DNA of 64,000 nucleotides from Chloroflexota bacterium (GTDB taxonomy: Bacteria; Chloroflexota; Anaerolineae; Aggregatilineales; Phototrophicaceae), in NCBI GenBank assembly GCA_028873975.1, contig JAPPMO010000101.1, positions 1-64,000 of the forward strand, in the 5' to 3' direction. The translations under genes and the position numbers were made by a program. Under the pieces are notes generated by a model. The model was not told the DNA's origin. It was given only the letters and a program-made list of their open reading frames with translations, and made no database searches. Below are positions 34,803 to 43,253 of this stretch, piece by piece (position 1 is the stretch's first letter; the number at the start of each line of letters is the position of its first letter).

Positions 34803-35732
34803 GTGGATCTGGCAGTCATCATCGTCACCTGGAACAACGAGGCGGTCATCGCCGATGCCCTGGGCAGCCTTCAGGATGACCTGTCGGCGAACTCGATGAG
34901 ATACGAAATCCGGGTAGTCGATTGCGCATCGACTGACGCGACAGTCGCTGTGATCCGACGGGATTTCCCGGCTGTGATTTTGACGACCTGCGATGAAAAC
35001 ATCGGTTTCGGACGCGCCAATAACCACGCGATGCGGTCGATCGGATTTGAAGAGCGCGGCAGAGAGAGGGACTTGCCGGGCGCGGTCTACCTTTTGAACC
35101 CGGACACCGTGACTCACACGGGGGCTACAAAAGCGCTATTTGACGCGCTATTCGCCGACGCCGGCAATGGCGTCGTTGGCGCGCGGCTCAGTTTTGCTGA
35201 CGGCAGCTTCCAGCATAGCGCTTTTCGCTTTCCCGATCTGCGGCAGATCTGGACGGAACTGTATCCAACCCCGAGCCGCTGGATCGACGGTTCGTTTAAT
35301 GGGCGCTACCCAAGATCAAGCTATGACGCTTCAGATCCCTTTGAGGTGGATTTCGCCTTGGGCGCGACCATGATGTTGAGGCGCGAGGTCTTGCAGGAAG
35401 TCGGTCTCTTTGACGAACAGTTTTTCATTTACTGTGAAGAGGTCGATTGGCAATGGCGCATACGCGAACATGGCTGGCGCATTCTCTGCGTCCCGCAAGC
35501 TCGTATTACGCATCTGGGCGGGGGAAGTTCGTCGCAAGCGCGTCCTGCGAGCCTGTTCAACTTGTGGAAGAGTCGCTTGCAACTTTATGACAAGCATTAC
35601 CCGCCCTGGAAACGCTGGATGGCTCGCAGACTTGTCGCCCGTGGCTTGGCACGCCGGATGGCTTCGATGCCCTCCAGCGAAAGCGAGTTGATCGACGCCT
35701 GCCAGCAGGTGATCGAGTTGGCGCACTCATGA
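34803..35732 (+). CDS. Glycosyltransferase family 2 (rhamnosyltransferase-like)
   Basis: A GT-A fold transferase of 309 residues that adds a sugar from a nucleotide donor, probably to a cell-surface glycan. It starts VIIVTWNNEAVIADALGSL, has the donor-site stretch YLLNPDTVTH, FALGATMMLRREVLQEVG, and FFIYCEEVDWQWRIREHG, all typical of the WcaA/rhamnosyltransferase group. The start is GTG 34803, with AAGGGGG about 13 bases upstream, so it could start slightly differently. Its TGA overlaps the ATG of the next glycosyltransferase gene. Confidence 0.9.
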   Translation: MDLAVIIVTWNNEAVIADALGSLQDDLSANSMRYEIRVVDCASTDATVAVIRRDFPAVILTTCDENIGFGRANNHAMRSIGFEERGRERDLPGAVYLLNPDTVTHTGATKALFDALFADAGNGVVGARLSFADGSFQHSAFRFPDLRQIWTELYPTPSRWIDGSFNGRYPRSSYDASDPFEVDFALGATMMLRREVLQEVGLFDEQFFIYCEEVDWQWRIREHGWRILCVPQARITHLGGGSSSQARPASLFNLWKSRLQLYDKHYPPWKRWMARRLVARGLARRMASMPSSESELIDACQQVIELAHS

Positions 35733-36490
35733 GGCAGCTGACCGCCATCGTCTTGACCTATAATGAGGCGGAGCAAATAGGGGCTTGCGTCGACGCGCTG
35801 CGATTCGCCGACAGAATCCTGATCTTTGATTCCTATAGCAGTGACGATACCGTCTCCATCGCGCGGCGATCCGGCGCTGACGTCTTGCAGCGCAGTTTTG
35901 TCAATTATGCTGATCAACGAAACGCGGCGCTTGACGCGGTGGAAGGGGAGAGCGAATGGGTCCTCTTTGTCGATGCGGATGAACGCATCAGCGCTGACCT
36001 GGCTGCCGAAATACGACGCAAGCTGTCACATTCTGAATTCGCCGCTTGGCAACTGCCGCGCCACAATTACATCTTTGGCAAATTGACCAGGGGGGCGGGC
36101 TGGTATCCGGATTACCAAACGCGACTGTTGCGATTGGGTCAGGCGCGCTATGACCCGCAGCGGCAGGTCCATGAAGTGGTGATGCTCAATGGGCCAATCG
36201 GCACGATGGACAATCCCATTATCCACTACAACTATCAGAATGTCGCCCACTTCATGGACAAGCAGGAGCGATACCTGCGCTTTGAAGCGCGGATGCTATT
36301 CGATAAGGGCGCAGTGCCAAAGTTCCGCAACTTTATTTTGCAGCCGCTGCGTCAGTTCCATTTACGTTACGTTACGCTCAAGGGCTACCGCGATCACTGG
36401 CATGGCTTGAGGCTATCCCTGTTTATGGCTTGGTATGAATACCGAAAATATCGCCGCCTGGCGGAACTGCATTCTTCGGAAAAGCCGTAA
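35729..36490 (+). CDS. Glycosyltransferase family 2 (LPS core/WaaE-like)
   Basis: A second GT-A transferase, 253 residues, coupled to the previous gene by a 4-base overlap (ATGA). Motifs: LTAIVLTYNEAEQIGACVDA at the start, DSYSSDDTV, the donor/metal motif FVDADERIS, and GWYPDYQTRLLRLG, which are typical of the WaaE/KdtX group of heptosyl- or glucosyltransferases. The length fits. The acceptor is unknown. The pair probably builds a short surface glycan. Confidence 0.9.
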   Translation: MRQLTAIVLTYNEAEQIGACVDALRFADRILIFDSYSSDDTVSIARRSGADVLQRSFVNYADQRNAALDAVEGESEWVLFVDADERISADLAAEIRRKLSHSEFAAWQLPRHNYIFGKLTRGAGWYPDYQTRLLRLGQARYDPQRQVHEVVMLNGPIGTMDNPIIHYNYQNVAHFMDKQERYLRFEARMLFDKGAVPKFRNFILQPLRQFHLRYVTLKGYRDHWHGLRLSLFMAWYEYRKYRRLAELHSSEKP

Positions 36491-36511
36491 AGCGGCGTCG
36501 AAACGGCTCTG

Positions 36512-37117
36512 CTATTGTGTTACGAGTATCCCGTATCCGCCGTTGTCGCGGCGATACACGACATTGATCTGCTCGGAATCCGCATTCATGAACATATAGA
36601 AGTTGTGGTCAAGCAATTCGAGTTGTTCGATTGCTTCCTCTTCGGTCATTGGGATCATTTCCAGGGCCTTGCGCCGGACGATTTCCGTTAGCGCCAGGGC
36701 GTCTTCGGCATCAACGTCCTGGTATTGCGGCACATCTTCGGCCACATCAAGTTCGGCAATGGTGGCGCGGTACCTGTCCCGTACACGCTGGTTCTTGGCT
36801 TTGCGCTTGCTTTTGAAGCGGTCGATTTGGCGGTGCAGCTTGTCTATGGCTTTGTTGATTGCGAAGCGAATTGTATCGCGGTTTTCGATGTTCATTTTCT
36901 CTTCCGCGCGCAGTATCGCGCCGCGCGCGTGTTGCACCGTGATTTGCGCAATTGCCAGATCAGCGCCGCGATGCGTGCGGATGATTGACAGGTCGACGCC
37001 GACGTGAGCGATATTGGGCAGATAGCGATCCAGTTTGTCAATCTTTGACCGCGCATAGCTATCAAGCGACTCCGTGATTTTGATCCCGTCTCCGTGAATG
37101 CTGACATCCATTGCCAA
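36512..37117 (-). CDS. hpf: Ribosome hibernation promoting factor, long form
   Basis: It binds the 30S subunit in slow growth and pairs ribosomes into inactive 100S dimers. Residues 1-110 form the YfiA/RaiA beta-alpha-beta fold (MDVSIHGDGIKITESLDSYA start). Residues about 140-201 are the dimerisation tail typical of the long form (EEEAIEQLELLDHNFYMF, then YRRDNGGYGILV). The total of 201 aa is normal for long HPF. GGAG precedes the ATG by 7 bases. The presence of the tail means dimerisation does not need a separate RMF protein. Confidence 0.94.
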   Translation of the reverse strand: MAMDVSIHGDGIKITESLDSYARSKIDKLDRYLPNIAHVGVDLSIIRTHRGADLAIAQITVQHARGAILRAEEKMNIENRDTIRFAINKAIDKLHRQIDRFKSKRKAKNQRVRDRYRATIAELDVAEDVPQYQDVDAEDALALTEIVRRKALEMIPMTEEEAIEQLELLDHNFYMFMNADSEQINVVYRRDNGGYGILVTQ

Positions 37118-37224
37118 GCTCCTCGATTTTCAATAATTGAGTCAAGTATCCGGCATTTGCGTGCATGCTGTCAAATGAGCGCGGCTTTTCGATCGAAATC
37201 ACGCGTCACAATTGACGCGCATGG

Positions 37225-37908
37225 TCAAGCATAACCAACCGTGAGCCCGTATACCGCCCTTGCTCCTTCCCTCTTCAAGGCTCGCGCGCACTCATTCAAG
37301 GTAGAGCCGGTAGTTACTACGTCATCAATCAGCAGTATGGCGAGGCTTTTGACCGCGTCCGCGGCCTCAAAGGCATCCCTGACATTTGCCATTCGCTGCT
37401 CGCCACTCAGGCGCGCTTGTTGGTCCGTTTCCCGTATGCGACGGATAAAATCGCTTCGGCAGGGAATACCGCAAACGTCGCTCATGCAGGCGCCGAGCAT
37501 CTCGGACTGATTATATCCGCGTTCATCCAGTCGTTTTTCCGCGAGCGGCACCGGAATGATCAGGTCAATGGACCAATGGGTCTGCTCGTACACACGCTGC
37601 AACCGTGCCGCCAAGTGCTTGTCCAAGCTCGTAACGCCGTTATATTTGAAGGCTCTGATAGCCTGCCCGAGTATCCCATCGTAGATCCCGGTTGAGGCCA
37701 GACCGTTCAAGGGTTGCCCCGATGTTATTCGCGGTTCTAGCGGAAAATGCTGAAGTTCCTGCAGGCAGCCGGCGCAAAAATGATAATCGACGCGGCCGCA
37801 ACTGCAAACAGGTGGAAAGACCAAGTCAACCAGCCAGTTCCCGACCTGCGACAGCCAAGTCCTATTGCCGGTGTCTGAGCGAATCCAGCCCGGTTCGAGA
37901 TGCGACAC
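37225..37908 (-). CDS. comF: ComF-family phosphoribosyltransferase-like protein
   Basis: A 227-residue protein required for DNA uptake in competent bacteria. The N-terminus has a four-cysteine zinc site (C35, C37, C45, C48 in PPVCSCGRVDYHFCAGC). The C-terminal half is a type I phosphoribosyltransferase fold with the PRPP motif LLIDDVVTTGST. The start is a GTG with GGGAG 7 bases upstream. No other competence gene is adjacent, but the YifB/ComM-type ATPase at 60-61 kb is a possible partner in DNA processing. Confidence 0.9.
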   Translation of the reverse strand: MSHLEPGWIRSDTGNRTWLSQVGNWLVDLVFPPVCSCGRVDYHFCAGCLQELQHFPLEPRITSGQPLNGLASTGIYDGILGQAIRAFKYNGVTSLDKHLAARLQRVYEQTHWSIDLIIPVPLAEKRLDERGYNQSEMLGACMSDVCGIPCRSDFIRRIRETDQQARLSGEQRMANVRDAFEAADAVKSLAILLIDDVVTTGSTLNECARALKREGARAVYGLTVGYA

Positions 37909-38007
37909 GCGAACGCTCCCTGCCCGCTGCTTACTAAATTCCTACCATAAATTTTGGTCAATTATAACATAAATCCATGAGGAAAATGCGGGAGCAATCA
38001 AGCCCAG

Positions 38008-38417
38008 CAGGGCAATCGCATCAAATCATTTTTTCGCCACAGAGGCGCCGAGGACACCGAGAAAAGCAAGTGAAAGCAATGCTCTGGTCTTATTGCGGAC
38101 ATGTTTTTGAGCGGTAGATGTGGTTTCGTTGGCAACTTTGCTATATACGGGTGGCGGATTTAGAGAATAAGTCGTGCAAATCCTCATCAACGTCGAGTCG
38201 TAGGGGCGAGCCTTGGCTCGCCCACCGTTCCGGGTAGATTTTGCGGGCAACCCGCCGCCGCGCGTAGACACTGCGGGTCGGTCGCCACTACCGCTGACTA
38301 TTATTTTGGAGTGCATTAGCAGGACTTTGTTGGGCCTACTTTTGTAACCTCTGTAGTTATATTATGGTTTGATTTCTTGACCGTTCTGCGAATGCGCGAT
38401 GTGATGCGATTACTCTG
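38008..38417. repeat. Dispersed element, family A, long copy with nested repeats
   Basis: The left end CAGGGCAATCGCATCAAAT and the inverted right end CAGAGTAATCGCATCAC mark a 410-bp family A copy. Left of centre it matches the element at 10491 (GTGGCGGATTTAGAG at 38151). From about 38200 to 38335 a nested unit is inserted, which aligns in inverted orientation with 10682-10791, including CACTCCAAAATA. It also contains GCGTAGACACT, the loop sequence seen at 25990 and 53907. No target duplication is visible. It fills the gap between comF and pgeF. Confidence 0.8.
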
Positions 38418-38467
38418 AGATATCGTCGACGCCAGGCGTATTGACGCAGTGATCGTGGTATAGTTAA

Positions 38468-39295
38468 GTGCGAAACAGCGACGCTGTCGAGCAGCCACAA
38501 GGCTGGGAGCGGATTGACTTGGAACGTATAGAAGTTTCGGGATTGGCTTATTATCGCAACGAGAATTGGCGCGGTTTGCGACATGGCATATTTACACGTC
38601 GTGGCGGGGCTAGCAGGGGACAATGGTCCTCACTGAATATGGGCGGCAATATCGGAGACGATTCCGCCGCTGTCGGCGAGAATCACCGGCGCATGTATGA
38701 TGCGGTGAAGGCGGAAGGCGGTCGAGCGACAACGACCTGGCTGGTGCACGGTACGGATGTCGTGGGGGTCGATGCGCCGCGTAACGGAAAGAGTTGGCTG
38801 GCAAAAGCGGATGGAATGATCACGGATCAGCCCAACCTGCCTTTGGTGATGCGCTTCGCGGACTGTGTGCCGCTGCTTCTTTACGATCCGGTCAAGGGAG
38901 TAATTGGATTGGGGCATGCAGGCTGGCGGGGTACTGTGAACGGTATGGCGGCAAAAATCGTGAAGGCCATGAGGGATGCCTACGGAAGCAGTCCCCAGGA
39001 CATTCAAGTTGTTATCGGTCCGGCGATTTCTCATTCAAATTACCAGGTCGGCAGCGAAGTGATAAAGGCAGCCTTCAGATATTTTGGCGAGGAGTCAGGG
39101 GTGGTGCGTATCAATCCAAAGGATGGCGCCGCCTGTCTTGATCTGTGGCTGGCGAACCAGTTGGATTTCCAAAGGCAGGGTGTGGAGGATGTTGAAGCGC
39201 TGCGCCTTTGCACATACGAAAATACCGACGATTTCTTTTCCCACCGCGCGGAGCAGGGCAAGACGGGTCGATTCGGAGTGATCATATCGCTATGA
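38468..39295 (+). CDS. pgeF: Purine nucleoside phosphorylase / peptidoglycan editing factor (YfiH, multicopper-oxidase-like fold)
   Basis: A DUF152/YfiH protein of about 275 residues. Members phosphorolyse purine nucleosides and, in E. coli, prevent misincorporation of serine into peptidoglycan. The zinc residues sit in VHGTDVV, ADCVPLLLYDP and GHAGWRGT, all present. The longest frame starts at GTG 38468 without a ribosome site. A TTG at 38519 has GGGAG 9 bases upstream and is a strong alternative. The stop overlaps the ATG of yggS, the usual neighbour in many bacteria. Confidence 0.9.
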   Translation: MRNSDAVEQPQGWERIDLERIEVSGLAYYRNENWRGLRHGIFTRRGGASRGQWSSLNMGGNIGDDSAAVGENHRRMYDAVKAEGGRATTTWLVHGTDVVGVDAPRNGKSWLAKADGMITDQPNLPLVMRFADCVPLLLYDPVKGVIGLGHAGWRGTVNGMAAKIVKAMRDAYGSSPQDIQVVIGPAISHSNYQVGSEVIKAAFRYFGEESGVVRINPKDGAACLDLWLANQLDFQRQGVEDVEALRLCTYENTDDFFSHRAEQGKTGRFGVIISL

Positions 39296-40011
39296 GCATC
39301 GCGGATAATATAAAGCGCGTCGAAGACGCGATTGCAGCGGCCTGCGCCAAGGTCGGCAGAGACCCGGCGGAAATTACGCTGGTCGCCGTGAGCAAGCAGA
39401 AGCGCGTCGAAGACATCGTAGCCGCTGCGGCTGCCGGAATAAACCATTTTGGCGAAAACCGCGTGGAAGAGGGTATGGAAAAGATTGAAGCAGTCAACAA
39501 TATGGTGACGGCGCCCGTCACATGGCACATGGTTGGCCATGTCCAAAGCCGCAAAGCCAAACGGGTGCTGCCGCTATTCGACCTGGTTCAGTCGGTTGAC
39601 AGCTTGCGATTGGCGCAGAAGCTGTCGAACCTGGCGCAAGCAAAAAACCAGACTCTTGAGGTCTTGCTGGAGATTAATATATCGGGAGAAGCATCGAAAC
39701 ACGGATTAAAGGGTTATAATTGCTATGGGGATAAGGCGGAGCAGGAAAGACTGCGGCAAGAAATCGGCGCTATCCTGGCGCTGAGAGGCTTGCGCGTGAA
39801 AGGATTGATGACAATGGCGCCTTTCGGCGCGGATCCCCAAGCGCTTCGCAAAGTATTTGCCGATCTCTTTTCTTTGCGCGAGGAGTTGACGAGCGTGTTC
39901 GCCATTTCGCTGCCGGAGTTAAGCATGGGAATGACGGACGATTATCGGATTGCCATAGAAGAGGGCGCGACCATGGTCCGAATTGGCCGCGCGATATTTG
40001 GTGAACGCTAG
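39292..40011 (+). CDS. yggS: PLP homeostasis protein YggS/PLPBP
   Basis: A single-domain TIM-barrel protein of 239 residues that binds pyridoxal phosphate and buffers it in the cytoplasm. The PLP lysine is in VAVSKQKRVEDI near residue 36, followed by FGENRVEEG and WHMVGHVQSRKAK. The C-terminus (SMGMTDDYRIAIEEGATMVRIG) is the phosphate-binding end. ATG 39292 overlaps the pgeF stop. The order pgeF-yggS-yggT is common in division-related clusters of many bacteria. Confidence 0.95.
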   Translation: MSIADNIKRVEDAIAAACAKVGRDPAEITLVAVSKQKRVEDIVAAAAAGINHFGENRVEEGMEKIEAVNNMVTAPVTWHMVGHVQSRKAKRVLPLFDLVQSVDSLRLAQKLSNLAQAKNQTLEVLLEINISGEASKHGLKGYNCYGDKAEQERLRQEIGAILALRGLRVKGLMTMAPFGADPQALRKVFADLFSLREELTSVFAISLPELSMGMTDDYRIAIEEGATMVRIGRAIFGER

Positions 40012-40048
40012 GCTTAGTTTAGAACGATCAAGAAAGGTTAGATGAGCA

Positions 40049-40294
40049 ATGGAATCACTGTTTCTGATTATTTTCTGGGCGCTGCAAGTCTATCAATTGC
40101 TCCTTTTGGCAAGGGTGTTGATGACCTGGATACCGAATCTCGATTACAACAACCCGATCGCGCGATTCTTGTATCAAGCGACGGAACCGGTACTTGCGCC
40201 AATCCGTAGAGCCTTGCCACATATGGGCGGTATTGATCTCAGCCCATTAGTTGTCTTTCTGGGAATCAGCGTGCTGATGCAACTGATCTTCTAG
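40049..40294 (+). CDS. yggT: YggT family membrane protein
   Basis: A small membrane protein of 81 residues with two hydrophobic segments around the conserved ARVLMTWIPNLDYNNPIARF and TEPVLAPIRRALPH. The family is linked to osmotic tolerance and to the positioning of division or photosystem complexes in different organisms. It follows yggS by 37 bases, a standard arrangement, and probably ends the transcript. A hairpin at 40316-40348 follows. Confidence 0.92.
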   Translation: MESLFLIIFWALQVYQLLLLARVLMTWIPNLDYNNPIARFLYQATEPVLAPIRRALPHMGGIDLSPLVVFLGISVLMQLIF

Positions 40295-40315
40295 GCTGGC
40301 TCGCTTCCGCCCGCG

Positions 40316-40348
40316 GGCCGAGTTGTCGTACTTTGGCGACGATCGGCC
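40316..40348. terminator. Hairpin between the convergent yggT and zinc-ribbon genes
   Basis: GGCCGA (40316-40321) pairs with TCGGCC (40343-40348), with an inner GTCG/CGAC pairing. The T tract is poor on both sides, so a bidirectional terminator is only a suggestion. Confidence 0.35.
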
Positions 40349-40358
40349 TTGGCGACAC

Positions 40359-41060
40359 TCAGATCTTCAGCAGGATTCTGCCGCAGTTGCTGCAGTTGAC
40401 AAGGCCGTCCCCGCGGTTGATGGCTGTCAGCACTGTGTTGTCTTGCTGGATGCCGCAGATTGTGCAGGTCTTTTCTCTCAGAACGGCGACGGGCCGGTTG
40501 CCTTTGGCTCTTCTCATGTTGTTATAGGTTTGCAGGGCGGTGCCGGGCGTGTTTGCTAGCGCGCTTTTGCGCGCCGCTTTCAGGCGCTCGATCTCGCCCG
40601 AAAGCGCGGTCTTTTCCTCCATCAAGTCTCGCTGCTCTTCGTCATGCCGCGCATAAATTTCTTCCAACAGCTGCTTGCTGTCTTCCCTGTCCTGGCTGGC
40701 TTGGTCGCGCGTTATCATCAGTTGCAAGAGTTGATCATCGAGTTGGGCGCGCCGACGCGTGAGTGATTCGACTTCCATCTGCATGTCCTGCAATTCTTTT
40801 GGATTTCCTACGCTGCCGCTGTAGAGGCGGGTCTCGGTTGCCTTGCGTTTCTCGGCGACCGCTTCGATCTGAATCTCCATGTCCCGGAGAAGTTTGCTGT
40901 TGTCATCGAGCGCCGCTTCGGCGGCTGTAAATTCTTCCTTGGCTCCCCGGAGCAGTTCATCGTCTTTCAGCTGCGCGTTGACGGATTTCATGCGTTTGGC
41001 GCGTTCAATAATATCAAGCTCGATCTTTTGAATTTCGTACAGTGCCCGCGCTAAGGTCAT
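40359..41060 (-). CDS. Coiled-coil protein with C-terminal C4 zinc ribbon
   Basis: A 233-residue protein of the group often annotated as C4-type zinc ribbon domain protein. Residues 1-170 are predicted to be a long helical hairpin rich in Glu, Lys and Arg. The end holds two CxxC pairs, CTICG and CSNCGRILL, forming a zinc ribbon. Related proteins may act with nucleic acids, but the role is not established. The frame extends 5 codons further upstream, yet GAGGGA 7 bases before ATG 41060 supports this start. Confidence 0.88.
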   Translation of the reverse strand: MTLARALYEIQKIELDIIERAKRMKSVNAQLKDDELLRGAKEEFTAAEAALDDNSKLLRDMEIQIEAVAEKRKATETRLYSGSVGNPKELQDMQMEVESLTRRRAQLDDQLLQLMITRDQASQDREDSKQLLEEIYARHDEEQRDLMEEKTALSGEIERLKAARKSALANTPGTALQTYNNMRRAKGNRPVAVLREKTCTICGIQQDNTVLTAINRGDGLVNCSNCGRILLKI

Positions 41061-41281
41061 GATTGCTTCCCTCAACTCTCTAATAGAGTATGTTCAGCGC
41101 CCGTCGAGGCTGCGCACAATTGTAACCGATTGACGGTTAGTTTCGTAACCAGGTTGGGCGCGAGTATATGGTCTACTGCGCGATTCGCGCGCGAATAGAC
41201 GGGCCGCCCCTGTCGCAAAGCCAGTTGTTCCCATAAACAGTATAATTCAGTCTATAAGAGCAGCGCCTTGGAACAGCGAGA

Positions 41282-43150
41282 ATGCCCATTCTCAAGTCAA
41301 AGCCGCTCCGCCGGCTCTCGGAAAGATTTGTCATCACACTGGCGCCTTTGTATCTTCTGTCGCCCTTTGGCGCTACATTTAACGCTGTGGTCATTCCCGA
41401 TACCCACGCTTTAACTTACGGGCTGATGCTCGCCGCGCTTTTCGCCTGGTTGGTCTTGCGCCTCCGCGACAAGTGGCGCTGGCATCGGACCGCCCTGGAT
41501 CCGATCATGCTGCTGTGGTTGCTGGCGATCGGGGCATCCATGCTGGCAAACCCGGAGGTTTTGCGCCGCGGCCTTATTGCCCTGTGGTTTGTCGCCACAT
41601 ATATTGGCGCCGGGTACTTTCTGCAGGACTGGATCGCGAATCGACCCAGCTGCAAAGAATTGATTGTGGATGGCCTGCTGGGCGCGGGCTTGATGGTGAT
41701 CATCTTTAGCGCTCTGCAAATCCTGCATACAGGCAGGTTGCTGCAGCCGGTCAGCATTATGGGCAATTCCAACGCGCTTGGCTCGGTCCTGGTCGTGATT
41801 ATCCCATTTGCGCTGAGGAAAGTCTGGCGAGCGCGAGCCGGCGCGCATAGAGCAGTTTGGCGCATATACAGCGCCATCGCCATCGCCAACCTGATACTGA
41901 CGCTGTCGCGCGGCGCCTGGATCGGGCTGTTCGCCGCCTGCGCCATGCTCTTACTGCTGCTGCTGGCTCATTTTGGTTTATTGTCGCCCGCGCGTTTTCT
42001 GGTTTGGTGGCAGAAACGTAAGGAACGTACGCGACGTCTCGCGCTCGTTTCATCGATCACGGTCATGCTTTGTGTCCTTTGCGCTGCGGCTTTGGTTGTC
42101 CACTCCTTCACGCTGAAGGAACGTAGCGCGGACCTTCGCACGGAAATTTGGCGGTCGGCAATAATCCAGTTCTCGGATGCGCCGTTCACGGGCCAAGGCC
42201 TCTTCGCCTTTGGCAGGAACAACGGCCGGCATCTTTCCATTCCACCTGCGCAGAGTTACGCGCATGCACATAACCTGCCGCTGAATGTCGCCGCGGAGAT
42301 GGGCATCCTTGGATTATCGGCTTTGGGCGCGACCGTCCTGCTGACCGTCCAGCGCTTGCGCCGTATTTGGCATGTTAAAACCGGCGAAGATCGCCTGGAT
42401 TGGATCTTTTTTGTGGCGCCAGTTGTCGGATTAGCTGTTCATCATTTCTTCGATGTCACCGCCATGATGCCCGCTGTCGCTTTGCTCGGCATCCTTACGC
42501 TGGCGCTGGCAGTTGACACCAGTTATGACCACAGGATCGCGTCAGCAAGGTCCGGGAACTTATGCGCTTTGGGCTTAGCGCTTCTCTGGATTTGCCTGTT
42601 GGTCGTCGGCTTTAGGAACATGCAATTCAAAAGCCGCTACATTGCGGCTTTGCGGCTGCCTGCGGCGAGCAACGAGCATCCCAAGCTCGGCGAGCCGGCG
42701 CTTCGATATCGTCAAGCGCTTGATTCCCTGGAGCAGTTAATCGCGAGCGACCCGACAATGCCCGTCTATCACTTGCAGAGCGCTATCTTATGGGGTCTTC
42801 TCGCCGCGGGCGGGGAGGGGGAAGCCATAGATGCAGGAATCGAAGCCTTCGAGCGCTTTTTGGATTTGGAACCCTACCATGCCGTTTCCTGGGCGAATCT
42901 CGCAGTCTTGCAGTGGCAAGCCGACGACCGATCAGCCGCGATCCGCTCAATGGAGCAAGCGCGCAGGTTGGCGCCGAGATTACCGCTGTTGGCGATAAAA
43001 CTTTACCAATATCGGAATGACGACCGCATGGCGCCGATTTCCTTACCGCACAGTCGTTACAATCAAGATTTCACACGTTATCAATTCCTAGCCGAGTCGC
43101 TGCCAATAACGTTCTTGCCACAGATTGCCTGGAGCTTCCAGCGGCCGTGA
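41282..43150 (+). CDS. O-antigen ligase-like polytopic membrane protein with TPR-like tail
   Basis: A 622-residue membrane protein with about 10-12 hydrophobic segments. Its centre has the Wzy_C/WaaL signature region (LILTLSRGAWIGLFAA, then the loop with GQGLFAFGRNN and YAHAHNLPLNVAAEMG), characteristic of O-antigen ligases and polymerases. After about residue 460 the protein is soluble with TPR-like helices (YHLQSAILWGLLAAGG, AVSWANLAVLQWQADD). It probably joins or polymerises glycan units at the outer face of the membrane. Two more polytopic genes follow. Confidence 0.85.
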   Translation: MPILKSKPLRRLSERFVITLAPLYLLSPFGATFNAVVIPDTHALTYGLMLAALFAWLVLRLRDKWRWHRTALDPIMLLWLLAIGASMLANPEVLRRGLIALWFVATYIGAGYFLQDWIANRPSCKELIVDGLLGAGLMVIIFSALQILHTGRLLQPVSIMGNSNALGSVLVVIIPFALRKVWRARAGAHRAVWRIYSAIAIANLILTLSRGAWIGLFAACAMLLLLLLAHFGLLSPARFLVWWQKRKERTRRLALVSSITVMLCVLCAAALVVHSFTLKERSADLRTEIWRSAIIQFSDAPFTGQGLFAFGRNNGRHLSIPPAQSYAHAHNLPLNVAAEMGILGLSALGATVLLTVQRLRRIWHVKTGEDRLDWIFFVAPVVGLAVHHFFDVTAMMPAVALLGILTLALAVDTSYDHRIASARSGNLCALGLALLWICLLVVGFRNMQFKSRYIAALRLPAASNEHPKLGEPALRYRQALDSLEQLIASDPTMPVYHLQSAILWGLLAAGGEGEAIDAGIEAFERFLDLEPYHAVSWANLAVLQWQADDRSAAIRSMEQARRLAPRLPLLAIKLYQYRNDDRMAPISLPHSRYNQDFTRYQFLAESLPITFLPQIAWSFQRP

Positions 43151-43253
43151 GTCTCTTCCGTAATCAATTCGAGCCTGCGAAGGTCGCACGCTTATTTATA
43201 AACCGCGATTTGCGGCAGCCGAGCGGCTTTTCAAGTCGACAGCGGGAAGGAAT

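Noticed and set aside
38441..38464. TTGACG...TATAGT as a promoter for pgeF
   Set aside because: The spacing is only 12 bases, too short for a sigma-70 promoter.
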